Origin: a bacterium
GTDB taxonomy: Bacteria; Pseudomonadota; Alphaproteobacteria; Sphingomonadales; Sphingomonadaceae
Direction: 5' to 3'
DNA: 34,973 bases
Assembly: GCA_030824575.1 (NCBI GenBank)
Contig: JAVBXL010000153.1
Span: 1 to 34,973 of the forward strand
Shown here: positions 24,477 through 34,164 of the stretch, in pieces
How the letters are laid out: each line of letters begins with the position of its first letter
Position numbering within the stretch: position 1 is the stretch's first letter
Made by a program: the position numbers and the translations under genes
Notes under the pieces: model-generated
What the model saw: the letters and a program-made list of their open reading frames with translations, nothing else
Database searches by the model: none
What the model was told of the DNA's origin: nothing

Positions 24477-26558
24477 ATGATCCAGCTTATCGTTCTTCTT
24501 CCGCTGCTGGCGGCGGCCATCGCCGGCCTTGGCAACAAGGCCCTTGGCAAGCTGCCGGCCAAGATCATCACCACGGGCGCGCTGTTCGCAGCCTGCGCCA
24601 TGAGCTGGGCGATCTTCATTCCCTTCCTGCTCGGCCACGCGCAAGCGTCGGTGACGCCGCTGTTCACCTGGATCGAAAGTGGCAGCTTCGACGCCCAGTG
24701 GGCGTTGCGCGTCGATACGATGACGGCGGTCATGCTGGTGGTCATCACCAGCGTTTCGAGCCTCGTTCACCTCTACAGCTGGGGCTATATGGACGAAGAG
24801 CCGGATCAGCCGCGCTTCTTCGCCTATCTCTCGCTGTTCACCTTCGCGATGCTGATGCTCGTGACCGCGAACAACCTGCTCCAGATGTTCTTCGGCTGGG
24901 AAGGCGTGGGCCTGGCGTCATACTTGCTCATCGGTTTCTGGTTCCGCAAGCCCAGCGCCAATGCCGCCGCGATCAAGGCGTTCGTCGTCAATCGCGTTGG
25001 CGACCTTGGCTTCATGATGGGTATTTTCGGCACCTATCTGGTGTTCAACACCATATCGATCCCGGAAATCCTGGAAATGGCACCGTCGATGGCCGGTTCG
25101 ACCATCGGTTTCCTCGGCCATCGTTTCGACACGATGACGGTCCTCTGCCTGCTGCTGTTTGTGGGCGCGATGGGCAAGTCGGCCCAGCTTGGCCTGCACA
25201 CCTGGTTGCCGGACGCGATGGAAGGCCCGACGCCTGTGTCGGCGCTGATCCACGCGGCGACCATGGTCACCGCGGGTGTCTTCATGGTCTGCCGCCTGTC
25301 GCCGATGTTCGAAACGTCGCAAACGGCGCTGACCGTCGTCACCTATGTCGGCGCAGCGACCTGCCTGTTCGCAGCGACCGTCGGCACGGTGCAGACCGAC
25401 ATCAAGCGGGTCATCGCCTATTCGACCTGTTCGCAGCTGGGCTATATGTTCTTTGCGGCCGGCGTCGGCGCTTATGGTGCGGCGATGTTCCACCTGTTCA
25501 CCCACGCATTCTTCAAGGCGCTGCTGTTCCTGGGGGCCGGCTCGGTCATCCACGCGATGCACCATGAGCAGGACATGCGTTACTATGGCGGCCTGCGGAA
25601 AAGCATCCCCATCACCTTCTGGACGATGACGCTGGGCACGCTCGCCATCACCGGCGTCGGCCTGCCGATCATCGGCGTGGGCTTCGCGGGCTTCTATTCG
25701 AAGGACGGTATCCTCGAAGCGGCTTATGCCGCGGGCGGGGCTGGGACCGGGGCCTTCATCGTCGGCGTGTTCGCTGCGCTGCTCACCAGCTTCTACAGCT
25801 GGCGCTTGGTCTTCCTGACCTTCTTCGGCAAGCCGCGCTGGACCCAGTCGGAACATATCCAGCATGCGCTGCATGATGCGCACGGCCATGACGATCATGG
25901 TCACGACGATCATGCCGCCCATGCGCATAACGATCACGCCCATGCGGCGCATGGTCATGACGATCATCACGCCCACGATGCAGGCGACGGCACGGGTGGC
26001 TATCACCCGCACGAAAGCCCGCTCGTCATGCTGGTTCCGTTGATCGTGCTCAGCCTGGGCGCGGTGTTCGCCGGCTTCCTGTTCCACGACCAGTTCATCG
26101 GTGCCGAAGGTGGTATCGAATTCTGGAAGGGCTCGCTCGCGTTTGACAGCCATCTGATGCATGCCGCGCATGAAGTGCCGACCTGGGTCAAGTTTGCACC
26201 GTTCACGGTGATGCTGACCGGTCTGTTCGTCGCCTGGCTGAGCTACATCAAGAATACCGACTGGCCGCAGCGGTTCGTGGCGACCTTCACCGGTCTGTAC
26301 ACATTCCTGCTCAACAAATGGTATTTCGACGAACTGTACAACGTCCTGTTCGTCAAGCCCGCCTTCGCGATCGGTCGCTTCTTCTGGAAGGTCGGTGACG
26401 TCGGCTTCATCGACCGGTTCGGGCCGAATGGCCTGGCTGCGCTGGTCGTGCAGGGCAATAAAATTACCCGTCGGCTTCAGTCCGGCTACCTCTACACCTA
26501 CGCGCTGGTGATGCTGATCGGCCTCGCCGCTGCCGCAACCTGGGCGATGACACGATAA
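24477..26558 (+). CDS. nuoL: NADH-quinone oxidoreductase subunit L with histidine-rich loop
   Basis: This is the distal antiporter-like proton-pumping subunit of complex I, with the long lateral helix at its C-terminus. The 693-residue protein shows [40 protein letters not shown] (with key Lys and the following [14 protein letters not shown]) and [16 protein letters not shown] soluble loop at residues 460-512 contains 19 histidines interspersed with Asp, Gly and Ala (for example [11 protein letters not shown]), suitable for binding metal ions. This insertion is not part of the conserved subunit. The stop overlaps nuoM (TAATG). Confidence 0.97.
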   Translation: MIQLIVLLPLLAAAIAGLGNKALGKLPAKIITTGALFAACAMSWAIFIPFLLGHAQASVTPLFTWIESGSFDAQWALRVDTMTAVMLVVITSVSSLVHLYSWGYMDEEPDQPRFFAYLSLFTFAMLMLVTANNLLQMFFGWEGVGLASYLLIGFWFRKPSANAAAIKAFVVNRVGDLGFMMGIFGTYLVFNTISIPEILEMAPSMAGSTIGFLGHRFDTMTVLCLLLFVGAMGKSAQLGLHTWLPDAMEGPTPVSALIHAATMVTAGVFMVCRLSPMFETSQTALTVVTYVGAATCLFAATVGTVQTDIKRVIAYSTCSQLGYMFFAAGVGAYGAAMFHLFTHAFFKALLFLGAGSVIHAMHHEQDMRYYGGLRKSIPITFWTMTLGTLAITGVGLPIIGVGFAGFYSKDGILEAAYAAGGAGTGAFIVGVFAALLTSFYSWRLVFLTFFGKPRWTQSEHIQHALHDAHGHDDHGHDDHAAHAHNDHAHAAHGHDDHHAHDAGDGTGGYHPHESPLVMLVPLIVLSLGAVFAGFLFHDQFIGAEGGIEFWKGSLAFDSHLMHAAHEVPTWVKFAPFTVMLTGLFVAWLSYIKNTDWPQRFVATFTGLYTFLLNKWYFDELYNVLFVKPAFAIGRFFWKVGDVGFIDRFGPNGLAALVVQGNKITRRLQSGYLYTYALVMLIGLAAAATWAMTR

Positions 26559-28105
26559 TGGACGGCTTCCCCATCCTTTCCCTGATGATGGCAGTCCCGA
26601 TGGCTGGCGCCATCGCCTGCCTGTTCGCGAGCGCCAATAATGCGCGCTGGATCGCGCTCATCGCAACGTTGGTCGATTTCGTTCTGGGCATCGTCCTATG
26701 GATGAATTTCGATCAAGGCGGCCTCCAGTGGCAGTTTCAGGAATATGCGCCGATCTTCGGGCGTTTCGCCTGGGCGCTGGGTATCGACGGCATCGCCCTG
26801 ATGCTGATCGCGCTGACCGTGTTCCTGATGCCGATCTGCATCGGCGCCAGCTGGAACGCGATCAACAAGCGCGTCGGCGAATATATGGCGGCCTTCCTGT
26901 TCATGGAGGTGCTGATGATCGGCGTCTTCACGGCGCAGGATCTCTACCTCTTCTACATCATGTTCGAAGCCGGCCTGATCCCGATGTATCTGATCATCGG
27001 CATCTGGGGTGGCGCGGACCGGATTTACGCTTCCTACAAATTCTTCCTCTACACGCTGCTCGGCTCGGTCCTGATGCTGATCGCGATGATGTGGATGGTG
27101 CATGAGGCGGGTTCGACCGAGATTCCGGTCCTGATGGCCTATAATTTCGATCCGCATGCCCAGACTTGGCTGTTCCTGGCCTTCTTCGCTAGCTTTGCCG
27201 TGAAGATGCCGATGTGGCCGGTCCACACCTGGCTGCCCGACGCGCATGTTCAGGCGCCGACGGCGGGGTCTGTCATCCTGGCGGGCGTGCTGCTGAAGAT
27301 GGGCGGCTACGGCTTCATCCGCTTCTCGCTGCCGATGTTTCCCGAAGCGTCGGCGCAGCTTGCGCCGATGGTGTGGGGCCTGTCGATGGTGGCGGTCGTC
27401 TACACCTCGCTGGTCGCGCTGGTGCAGTCGGATATGAAGAAGCTGATCGCCTACTCGTCGGTCGCCCATATGGCGATCGTGACGATCGGCCTGTTCGCCT
27501 TCAATCAGGCGGGCATCGAAGGTGCGATGATGGTCATGTTGGGCCATGGTCTGGTCGCAGGCGCGCTGTTCCTGTGCGTCGGCGTGGTCTATGATCGCCT
27601 GCATACCCGCGAGATCAACCGCTATGGCGGCCTGAGCATCAACATGCCGCGCTATGCCGTGCTGTTCCTGTTCTTCACCATGGCGTCGGTCGGCCTGCCA
27701 GGCACATCCAACTTCGTCGGCGAATTCCTGTCGCTGATGGGCGTGTATCAGGCGTCGAGCTGGGTCGCGCTGGTCTGCACCACCGGGATCATCCTGGGCG
27801 CGGCCTATATGCTCTACCTGTATCGCCGCATCTGTTACGGCGCGCAGGTCAATGCCGATGCCGCCGCGATGCCCGACCTGTCGATCCGGGAGTTCTGGCT
27901 GATGGCACCGATTGCGGCGGTCGTGCTGTGGATGGGCGTCTATCCTGAAAGCTTCCTGGCCCCGATGCGGTCCGACATTCAAGCGCTTGAAGCGCGCCTC
28001 GCCCCTGCGGCTCCCGCAGGAGATTCCAAGATCAAGATGGGTGCGCCCAAGCCAGCAAGCGAGGGCCATCATGAAGAAGCACCGGCGCACGGGGAGGCGC
28101 ATTAA
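26558..28105 (+). CDS. nuoM: NADH-quinone oxidoreductase subunit M
   Basis: This is an antiporter-like proton-pumping subunit of complex I. The 515-residue protein has about 14 membrane segments and the conserved stretches [20 protein letters not shown] (pump Glu), [20 protein letters not shown] (pump Lys) and [19 protein letters not shown] near the end. The last 40 residues form a soluble tail rich in Ala, Pro and His (ending [14 protein letters not shown]). Overlaps with nuoL upstream and nuoN downstream (TAATG at both) indicate coupled translation. Confidence 0.97.
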   Translation: MDGFPILSLMMAVPMAGAIACLFASANNARWIALIATLVDFVLGIVLWMNFDQGGLQWQFQEYAPIFGRFAWALGIDGIALMLIALTVFLMPICIGASWNAINKRVGEYMAAFLFMEVLMIGVFTAQDLYLFYIMFEAGLIPMYLIIGIWGGADRIYASYKFFLYTLLGSVLMLIAMMWMVHEAGSTEIPVLMAYNFDPHAQTWLFLAFFASFAVKMPMWPVHTWLPDAHVQAPTAGSVILAGVLLKMGGYGFIRFSLPMFPEASAQLAPMVWGLSMVAVVYTSLVALVQSDMKKLIAYSSVAHMAIVTIGLFAFNQAGIEGAMMVMLGHGLVAGALFLCVGVVYDRLHTREINRYGGLSINMPRYAVLFLFFTMASVGLPGTSNFVGEFLSLMGVYQASSWVALVCTTGIILGAAYMLYLYRRICYGAQVNADAAAMPDLSIREFWLMAPIAAVVLWMGVYPESFLAPMRSDIQALEARLAPAAPAGDSKIKMGAPKPASEGHHEEAPAHGEAH

Positions 28106-29541
28106 TGGTTGACTCCGCTTCCCTTCTGGCGGTCCTGCCGGAACTCATTCTGACGGTAGGCGGCCTCGCGCTGATGCTGGTTGCGGCCTTTGGCGGCGAC
28201 GGCTCGGCGCGTGTCGTGACTTGGCTGTCGGTCATCACGCTGGCGATCGCCGGTGCGGCGCTGTCCTGCTCGCTCGCCCATGGTCCTGACGCCTTTGACG
28301 GCCTGTATCGCGCCGATGCCTTTTCGGTCTTCGCCAAGGCGTTGATTTACTTGGCTGCGGCGGCGGCCATCCTGCTTGCCCCGCGCTTTTTCTCGACCGA
28401 CGGTGTGCCCCGCCCCGAATATCCGATCCTGATCCTGTTCGCCTCCATCGGCATGGGTATGATGGTGTCGGCGGGCGACATGCTGACGCTCTATGTCGGC
28501 CTGGAGATGAACAGCCTGGCCTCTTATGTCCTTGCCAGCTTCATGCGGCAGGACGAACGCTCTTCGGAAGCGGGCCTCAAATATTTCGTGCTGGGCTCGC
28601 TTGCCAGCGGCATCCTCCTCTACGGCATCTCGCTACTGTACGGCTTCACTGGCAGCACGGCGTTCGACGGCATTGCCGTTGCGCTGGGCGATGGGGTGGG
28701 CAAGGGCGAATTGTTCGGCCTGGTGTTCGTGCTGGCGGGGCTGGCGTTCAAGATCAGCGCCGTGCCGTTCCATATGTGGACGCCCGACGTTTATGAAGGC
28801 GCGCCGACCCCGGTCACGACCTTCTTCGCCAGCGCGCCCAAGGTCGCTGCGATGGGCCTGACCGTCCGCGTTGCTATCGAAGCATTGGGTCCGGCGGGAC
28901 TGGATTGGCAGCAAATCGTGATCTTCGTGGCGCTCGCCTCGGTCCTGTTCGGCGCAGTCGCGGCAATCGGCCAGACCAATATCAAGCGTCTGATGGCCTA
29001 TTCGTCGATCAACAATGTCGGCTTTGCGCTGATCGGCCTGGCGGCGGGCACCCCTGCCGGTGTCGCGGGCACGATGAGCTATATGGCGATCTACGTGCTG
29101 ATGACGATCGGCGCTTTCGCCTGCATCCTGCAGATGCGCGACGCCGACGGCAAACCGATCGAAACCATCGCCAGCCTGGCGGGTCTGTCGCAGTCGCGAA
29201 AGGGTCTGGCTGCGGCGCTCGCCATCTTCATGTTCTCGATGGCTGGTATCCCGCCGCTCTTCGGTTTCTGGGCAAAGTTCCTGGTGTTCGATGCAGCCGT
29301 TGCGGCTGGCCTGACCGCGCTGGCCGCGTTCGGCATCACGGCGTCAGTGATCGGCGCTTTCTATTATCTCAAGATCATCAAGACGATGTATTTCGACGAA
29401 CCCACCGCCGCCTATGAGGCAAAGGGTGGTCCGGTCGAGAATATCATCCTGACGGCCTGCGCCGTGGTGATCGTGCTGGGCTATCTGCTCAACCCCCTAC
29501 TGGATCAGGCGAGCGCTGCCGCGGCAGCGTCGCTCTTCTGA
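28105..29541 (+). CDS. nuoN: NADH-quinone oxidoreductase subunit N
   Basis: This third antiporter-like subunit of the complex I membrane arm completes the 14-gene set. The 478-residue protein has about 14 membrane segments, with ADMLTLYVGLEMNSLASYVL (pump Glu), LAFKISAVPFHMWTPDVYEG (pump Lys), GQTNIKRLMAYSSINNVGFA and MAGIPPLFGFWAKFLVF. The start overlaps nuoM. Its stop TGA overlaps the most likely start region of birA. Confidence 0.97.
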   Translation: MVDSASLLAVLPELILTVGGLALMLVAAFGGDGSARVVTWLSVITLAIAGAALSCSLAHGPDAFDGLYRADAFSVFAKALIYLAAAAAILLAPRFFSTDGVPRPEYPILILFASIGMGMMVSAGDMLTLYVGLEMNSLASYVLASFMRQDERSSEAGLKYFVLGSLASGILLYGISLLYGFTGSTAFDGIAVALGDGVGKGELFGLVFVLAGLAFKISAVPFHMWTPDVYEGAPTPVTTFFASAPKVAAMGLTVRVAIEALGPAGLDWQQIVIFVALASVLFGAVAAIGQTNIKRLMAYSSINNVGFALIGLAAGTPAGVAGTMSYMAIYVLMTIGAFACILQMRDADGKPIETIASLAGLSQSRKGLAAALAIFMFSMAGIPPLFGFWAKFLVFDAAVAAGLTALAAFGITASVIGAFYYLKIIKTMYFDEPTAAYEAKGGPVENIILTACAVVIVLGYLLNPLLDQASAAAAASLF

Positions 29542-30245
29542 CGCTGCTGCGCTTCGTCGAGGAAACCGGTTCCACCAACGCCGACATGCTGGCGTTGGCG
29601 GGGCAGGGGGCGGCCGATGGCAGTTGGTTGCGCGCCGGTCGCCAGACTGGAGGCAAGGGGCGGATGGGCCGCGCCTGGGAAAGCCCGGACGGCAATCTCT
29701 ATTGCTCCACGCTGGTCCGGTTGCAGGCCAACGATCCATTGGCCCATACGCTGGCGCTCGTAGCGGCCAATGCTGTTCATGCGCTGGTCGCGCCGCTGTG
29801 TCGCGGACAGGCGCGAATCAAATGGCCCAATGATATATTGGTCGATGGCGCCAAGATCGCCGGCATACTTCTCGAACGGGCCGGGGACGCGATCGTCGTG
29901 GGCATTGGCATCAATGTCGCTGGCCATCCCGAAGGGCTGGAACGCCCGGTCACCAGTCTGGCGGCACAGGGCGCCGCTGACGCGCAGGCGAAGATTCTAT
30001 ATGCGCGACTTGCCCAGCTATTTGGCCATTGGCTATCCATCTGGCGCGCGCACGGCATCGATCCCATTCGCACCCACTGGCTGCTCAATGCCCACCCGAC
30101 CGGCACGGCCATGCGTGTCGTGCTGCCCGATGGCGCGGAGGTCGAAGGCGCGTTCGATACGCTCGACCGCCACGGCATGTTGATCCTGCGCTTGGCGAAT
30201 GGGCAGAGCCATGCCATTCACGCGGGCGATATCATTCTGGGCTGA
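29538..30245 (+). CDS. birA: Biotin--[acetyl-CoA-carboxylase] ligase, start codon uncertain
   Basis: The enzyme activates biotin with ATP and attaches it to the carrier protein of acetyl-CoA carboxylase. It lacks the N-terminal DNA-binding domain of E. coli BirA, so it is not a repressor. The motifs are ETGSTNADM (biotin-binding STN), [34 protein letters not shown] and GIGINV. The first ATG (29586) lies after the essential ETGSTN segment, and no ATG, GTG or TTG precedes it in frame nearby. Starting at CTG 29538, which overlaps the nuoN stop as CTGA, gives 235 residues with the segment intact; CTG 29544 or 29547 is also possible. Product call is firm, start is not. Confidence 0.88.
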   Translation: MTLLRFVEETGSTNADMLALAGQGAADGSWLRAGRQTGGKGRMGRAWESPDGNLYCSTLVRLQANDPLAHTLALVAANAVHALVAPLCRGQARIKWPNDILVDGAKIAGILLERAGDAIVVGIGINVAGHPEGLERPVTSLAAQGAADAQAKILYARLAQLFGHWLSIWRAHGIDPIRTHWLLNAHPTGTAMRVVLPDGAEVEGAFDTLDRHGMLILRLANGQSHAIHAGDIILG

Positions 30246-30255
30246 GGAACGAGCC

Positions 30256-31035
30256 ATGCTTCTCGCGATCGACGCGGGTAATACCAATGTCGTTTTCGCG
30301 CTGCTGGACGGGCGCGAAATCCGGGCACGCTGGCGCATCGCCACCGATCCGCGGCGCACCGCCGACGAATATGCTGTCTGGCTGAACCAGTTGTTGCAAC
30401 TGGAGGGCTATGCCATCGCCGATGTCGATGCCGTCATCATCGCGACGGTAGTACCGCGCGCTCTGCACAATCTTCAGGTGCTGGCCGACAAATATTTCAA
30501 GACCCCGGCGTTGATCGCGGGGCAGGGTAGCGTCGAATGGGGCATCGAACTGGACGTCGCCGAGCCGGCGTCGGTCGGCGCGGACCGGGTTGTAAACGCC
30601 ATCGCTGCGCACCATCTGTACGCAGGCGACCTGATCGTCATCGATTTCGGCACGGCGACGACGTTCGACGTGGTGGATTATCGCGGCGCTTACAAGGGCG
30701 GTATCATCGCGCCGGGCATCAACCTGTCGCTCGATGCGCTGGTGGCGGCTGCGGCGAAACTGCCCAAGATCGCCATTGCGCCGCCGCAGGATCGATCGGT
30801 GATCGGCCGCACGACCGAAGCGCAGATGCATATTGGCGTTTTCTGGGGCTATGTAGCGATGATGGAGGGGCTGGTCGCCCGTATGAGGGCCGAAATCGGC
30901 CGTCCGACCAGAGTGATTTCGACGGGGGGCCTGGCGGTCCTCTTCAATGACAATAGCGATATTTTCGATGCGATCGCGCCGGACCTGACGGTTCAGGGCC
31001 TCGCGCTGATGCACGAACGGAGTTTGAAGACATAA
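30256..31035 (+). CDS. coaX: Type III pantothenate kinase
   Basis: The enzyme phosphorylates pantothenate in the first step of coenzyme A synthesis. The type III enzymes need a monovalent cation and are not inhibited by CoA. The 259-residue protein has [19 protein letters not shown] (ATP-binding with D6), [28 protein letters not shown] and [18 protein letters not shown], plus STGGLAVL, all family landmarks. ATG 30256 was chosen over an upstream frame because GAGGAA (30244-30249) precedes it and known proteins start there. It follows birA by 10 bases and overlaps rnj by one base (TAATG). Confidence 0.96.
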   Translation: MLLAIDAGNTNVVFALLDGREIRARWRIATDPRRTADEYAVWLNQLLQLEGYAIADVDAVIIATVVPRALHNLQVLADKYFKTPALIAGQGSVEWGIELDVAEPASVGADRVVNAIAAHHLYAGDLIVIDFGTATTFDVVDYRGAYKGGIIAPGINLSLDALVAAAAKLPKIAIAPPQDRSVIGRTTEAQMHIGVFWGYVAMMEGLVARMRAEIGRPTRVISTGGLAVLFNDNSDIFDAIAPDLTVQGLALMHERSLKT

Positions 31036-32672
31036 TGACACCCAAGGATGAACTGATTTTCCTGGCCCTCGGTGGATCGGGCGAGATCGGCATGAACGTC
31101 AATCTCTACGGCTGCCAAGGCAAATGGGTCATGGTCGATCTCGGCATGACCTTCGGCGACCCGACCTATCCCGGTATCGAACTGGTGCTACCGGACCTCA
31201 GCTTCATCGAGGAGCGCCGTGACGACCTGCTGGGCATCGTCCTGACGCATGGGCATGAGGATCATATCGGCGCGATCCCCTATCTCGCCGCGGACCTTGG
31301 CGTCCCGCTCTACGCCACGCCCTTCACGGCGGGCCTGATCCGCTTGAAGCTTGAAGAGGAAGGCCTCTCCAAGGAGGTCAAGCTGCATGTCATTCCCAAT
31401 GAAAGCAGCTTCAATCTCGGCCCGTTCGGCTTCCGTTACGTTCCGCTCGCCCATTCGATACCCGAAGGCAATGCACTGCTGATCGATACGCCCTATGGCC
31501 GCATCTTTCACACCGGCGACTGGAAGCTGGACGAACAGCCATTGCTGGGCCAGCCCTCCACCCCGGCCGAACTGACCGCGATCGGGGACGAAGGCGTGCT
31601 GGCGCTGGTATGCGACAGCACCAATGTCTTCAACGACAAGGCCAGCGGGTCCGAAGGCGATGTGCGCGAAGGTCTGATGAAGACCGTCGCCGACGCCAAG
31701 GGGCGTGTGCTGGTTACGACCTTCGCCTCCAACGCGGCGCGCGTCCAGACGCTGGGCGAAGTGGCCGCGGCCACCGGTCGCAAAGTGTGCGTGGCGGGTC
31801 GTTCGCTTGACCGCATCATCAGCACGGCCAAGGCGGCCGGCTATCTCAAGGATTTCCCGCCGACCGTCGATTGGGACGATGTCATGCACCTGCCCCGCAG
31901 CGAGGTGATGATCATCGCCACCGGCGGCCAGGGTGAGGTGCGGGCAGCACTGGCCCGCATCGCGTTCGACAGCCATCCGATCAAGCTGGCGGAGGGTGAC
32001 ACGGTCATCTTCTCCTCCAAGCAAATCCCCGGCAACGAGATCGCGATCGGCCGTATCCAGAATGCGCTGGCGCAAAAGAATATATTGATGGTCACCGACC
32101 GTCAGGCCGAAGTCCATGTGTCCGGCCATCCCGGTCGCCCCGAACTCGAAGCCATGTACCGCTGGATTCGTCCCGAAATCCTGCTGCCGGTCCATGGCGA
32201 GCGCCGCCATATGGCAGAGCAGGCCCGGCTCGGTATCACCAGCGGCATCCGCCATGCGGTGGTCCAGTCGAACGGCGACGTGCTGCGACTGGCACCCGGC
32301 GCGCCGACGATCATCGGTCAGCAGGAAACTGGCCGCCTGGTGCTGGATGGCGACGTCATCCTGCCGGCCGACGGCGCGACGATCAATGAACGGCGCAAGC
32401 TCGGCCTGCATGGGCAGATCAGCGTCGCGGTAGCGATCGACCGTAAGGGCAAGCTGATCGGCCAGCCCGCATTGCGCACGCAAGGCGTGCCGGTGGAGGA
32501 AGACAAGGCGGCGTTCCTGGCCGAAGCAGCCGATGAAGCCGCCGCCGCCGTGCCCAAGGGGTCTATGGAGGAAGAGGCGTTGCGCGAGCGTGTCCGCCTG
32601 GCCGTGCGCCGCACCGCGACGCGCTGGACCGGCAAGAAGCCGATAGTGGACGTGCTGCTCGTTCGGGCCTAA
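31035..32672 (+). CDS. rnj: Ribonuclease J
   Basis: This metallo-beta-lactamase/beta-CASP RNase has endonuclease and 5'-exonuclease activity in RNA maturation and decay. The 545-residue protein has the zinc motif THGHEDHIGAIPYLAADLG (H72, H74, D76, H77), HTGDWKLDEQP, CDSTNVFNDKASGSEGDVRE, the beta-CASP region (ATGGQGEVRAALARIA), HVSGHPGRPELEAMYRWIRP and LLPVHGERRHM. A helical C-terminal region of about 100 residues follows. coaX-rnj is a common alphaproteobacterial pair. ATG overlaps the coaX stop. Confidence 0.96.
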   Translation: MTPKDELIFLALGGSGEIGMNVNLYGCQGKWVMVDLGMTFGDPTYPGIELVLPDLSFIEERRDDLLGIVLTHGHEDHIGAIPYLAADLGVPLYATPFTAGLIRLKLEEEGLSKEVKLHVIPNESSFNLGPFGFRYVPLAHSIPEGNALLIDTPYGRIFHTGDWKLDEQPLLGQPSTPAELTAIGDEGVLALVCDSTNVFNDKASGSEGDVREGLMKTVADAKGRVLVTTFASNAARVQTLGEVAAATGRKVCVAGRSLDRIISTAKAAGYLKDFPPTVDWDDVMHLPRSEVMIIATGGQGEVRAALARIAFDSHPIKLAEGDTVIFSSKQIPGNEIAIGRIQNALAQKNILMVTDRQAEVHVSGHPGRPELEAMYRWIRPEILLPVHGERRHMAEQARLGITSGIRHAVVQSNGDVLRLAPGAPTIIGQQETGRLVLDGDVILPADGATINERRKLGLHGQISVAVAIDRKGKLIGQPALRTQGVPVEEDKAAFLAEAADEAAAAVPKGSMEEEALRERVRLAVRRTATRWTGKKPIVDVLLVRA

Positions 32673-32681
32673 TCACACGCC

Positions 32682-32951
32682 ATGAACCTATACGCTATCT
32701 TCGCCATCTACTTCCTGATGTGGGTGATCAGCGCCTTCATCATGCTCCCCTTCGGCATCCGTACGCCCGACGAAACGGGCGAAGTACTGCTGAAGGGGCA
32801 AGCGGACAGTGCGCCGAGCAATTTCCGGCCCGGTCTGGTCATGCTGCGCGCGACCATAATGGCCACGATCCTATTCAGCCTTTATTACGCCAATTATGTG
32901 CAGGGCTGGGTGACGCTGGACATGCTGCCCGGCTACCGCGCCGCGCAATAA
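32682..32951 (+). CDS. DUF1467 family small membrane protein
   Basis: This 89-residue protein has two membrane segments (about residues 4-24 and 56-75) and the family stretch MLPFGIRTPDETGEVLLKGQ between them. DUF1467 proteins are widespread in Alphaproteobacteria and lack a known function. It begins 9 bases after rnj and ends the long collinear unit that starts at nuoA. In related genomes a prolyl-tRNA synthetase gene is, to my recollection, the usual next gene. Here a broken acetyltransferase and insertion sequences follow. Confidence 0.85.
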   Translation: MNLYAIFAIYFLMWVISAFIMLPFGIRTPDETGEVLLKGQADSAPSNFRPGLVMLRATIMATILFSLYYANYVQGWVTLDMLPGYRAAQ

Positions 32952-32971
32952 GCGGGCAGGCGGCGCAGATT

Positions 32972-33123
32972 ATGCGCGCTGCCGCCGTTCATGCGCCGTC
33001 TTGGGCGCAGATGCGCGCCGCTCTCTGGCCCGATGTGTCCATCGCCAATCATCATGACGACATTGCCGATCTGCTGGCGCGCGGGGGTGATCATATTGCT
33101 TTCATCGCCCTGGACGAACGGGG
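32972..33123 (+). pseudogene. N-terminal fragment of a GNAT acetyltransferase cut by IS66
   Basis: ATG 32972 opens a frame of 51 codons whose TAA is supplied by the end of the insertion sequence. The stretch WAQMRAALWPD followed by a gap, then DIADLLARGGDHIAFIALDE, is the typical start of aminoglycoside 6'-N-acetyltransferase-like GNAT proteins (about 150 residues when complete). Only the first third remains. The break coincides with GTAAAGG at 33124, the kind of terminus IS66 elements have. Family call is by motif only; substrate unknown. Confidence 0.6.
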
Positions 33124-33148
33124 GTAAAGGTGGGCTGGAGGCCGCAGA

Positions 33149-33871
33149 TCAGGCGGCTTCGGCGATCGGTTGTTGATCTGGCCGCCAGTTCCACGGCATG
33201 AGTTCATCCCAGCGGGCAGCAGGCCATTCGCCCACGATCTTGGCGATGACGTCGGCGATATAGGCCTGTGGTTCGAGGCCATTGAGTTTGGCGCTCTCGA
33301 TGACGGAATAGACGGCAGCGGCTCGATCGCCGCCCGCCTTTGAGCCAGCGAACAGGCAGTTTTACGGCCCAGGGCCACGCAGCGCATGGCGCGCTCTGCA
33401 ATGTTGTTGTCGATCTCTAGGTGCCCATCGTCGAGGAAACGTGTCAGCGCGACCCAGCGTTTGCGCCCATATGCGATCGCCTTGGCCATCTCGGACTTGG
33501 GCGAGAGGCGGCGCAGGGCATCGTCGAGTGTCTGGCGCAACTCGTCGATCAATGGCTGGGTGCGGTCCTGCCGGCTTCGTCGTCGGATCTCGGGTTGCTG
33601 GCCTCGAACCTCTGCCGGATCGGCTCGACGCGCGGCAGCGACGATGGTCTCGCCTTCGAGTTCTTCGAGCGCCAGTTCAAGCTGTGCGATCTGCGTGTCG
33701 AGCTTCTCGGACCACTTGCCAAACTGCATCCGCTTGAGGCGCGCGATCTGCACGCAGTGTGTCGATCAGGATGTCGCGGGCAGAAATATCGGCGTGGCCG
33801 ACCGCCAAAGCAGCTTCTAGCTCGGTGATCCGAGCGTCTTTGTCAGCTGTGGAAAGGTGTGCGTCCGACAC
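33149..33871 (-). pseudogene. tnpC: IS66 transposase TnpC remnant
   Basis: The N-terminus (GTG 33871; SDAHLSTADKDARITELEAA) is in one frame. A loss of about 2 bases near 33753-33757 moves it to the frame of ARLKRMQFGKWSEKLDTQIA. A large in-frame deletion near 33600-33645 joins this to the C-terminal region (QPLIDELRQTLDDALRRLSP, FLDDGHLEIDNN). A 1-base loss in a T run at 33360-33363 shifts the end, which in the third frame reads AARWDELMPWNWRPDQQ and ends at TGA 33149. The whole would be about 500 residues; some 240 remain, without the zinc finger and most of the DDE core. Cannot be functional. Confidence 0.85.
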
Positions 33872-33932
33872 CGCGTGGCCTATAGCGGAACAGCCGTCGC
33901 AATGCCAGTAAAAGCGGAGAAAAATAGGCGTT

Positions 33933-34019
33933 TTACCCCGCGAGTGAAGGGGTGAAAGTGCGCTCCGACCGTCGCCAGTCGATGCCTTCCAACAGCATGG
34001 AAAGCTGGACACCTCGAAG
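33933..34019 (-). pseudogene. tnpB: C-terminal fragment of IS66 accessory protein TnpB
   Basis: On the minus strand the frame ending at TAA 33933 reads RGVQLSMLLEGIDWRR followed by SERTFTPSLAG. This is the characteristic end of IS66 TnpB (OrfB), whose full length is about 115 residues. Similarity fades at about 34019, where other DNA begins. It is too short to appear as an independent gene, but its position right upstream of tnpC is the normal IS66 order. Confidence 0.65.
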
Positions 34020-34164
34020 AACCGGCCGCTTTCGTTGAGTTGACGACAGTCAGGACCGCAGACGCGTGATTTGCTTGATGTGCCTGCCTATTCTTGGGTG
34101 ATTTCGATAATGTTCCATGCCACCGCCATCGTTGAGGAGCGGCTCCGCATCAAGCGGGCGCAGT
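34020..34164 (-). other. Non-coding junction between IS66 remnant and IS5-family transposase
   Basis: About 145 bases contain no gene I can support. The part next to the transposase probably belongs to the IS5-family element, with its terminal inverted repeat somewhere around 34030-34060. Only one end is in the window, so I cannot define the repeat. Confidence 0.4.

Larger units (their letters stand above)
33124..34019 (-). mobile_element. Degraded IS66-family insertion sequence
   Basis: One terminus is visible as GTAAAGGTGGGCTGG at 33124, matching the GTAA ends of IS66 elements. Inside are remnants of tnpC (33149-33871) and the last part of tnpB (33933-34019). tnpA and the start of tnpB are absent, and the distal end meets an IS5-family element. 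A complete IS66 element is about 2.5 kb, so more than half is missing. No target duplication can be checked because the other end is lost. Confidence 0.8.
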
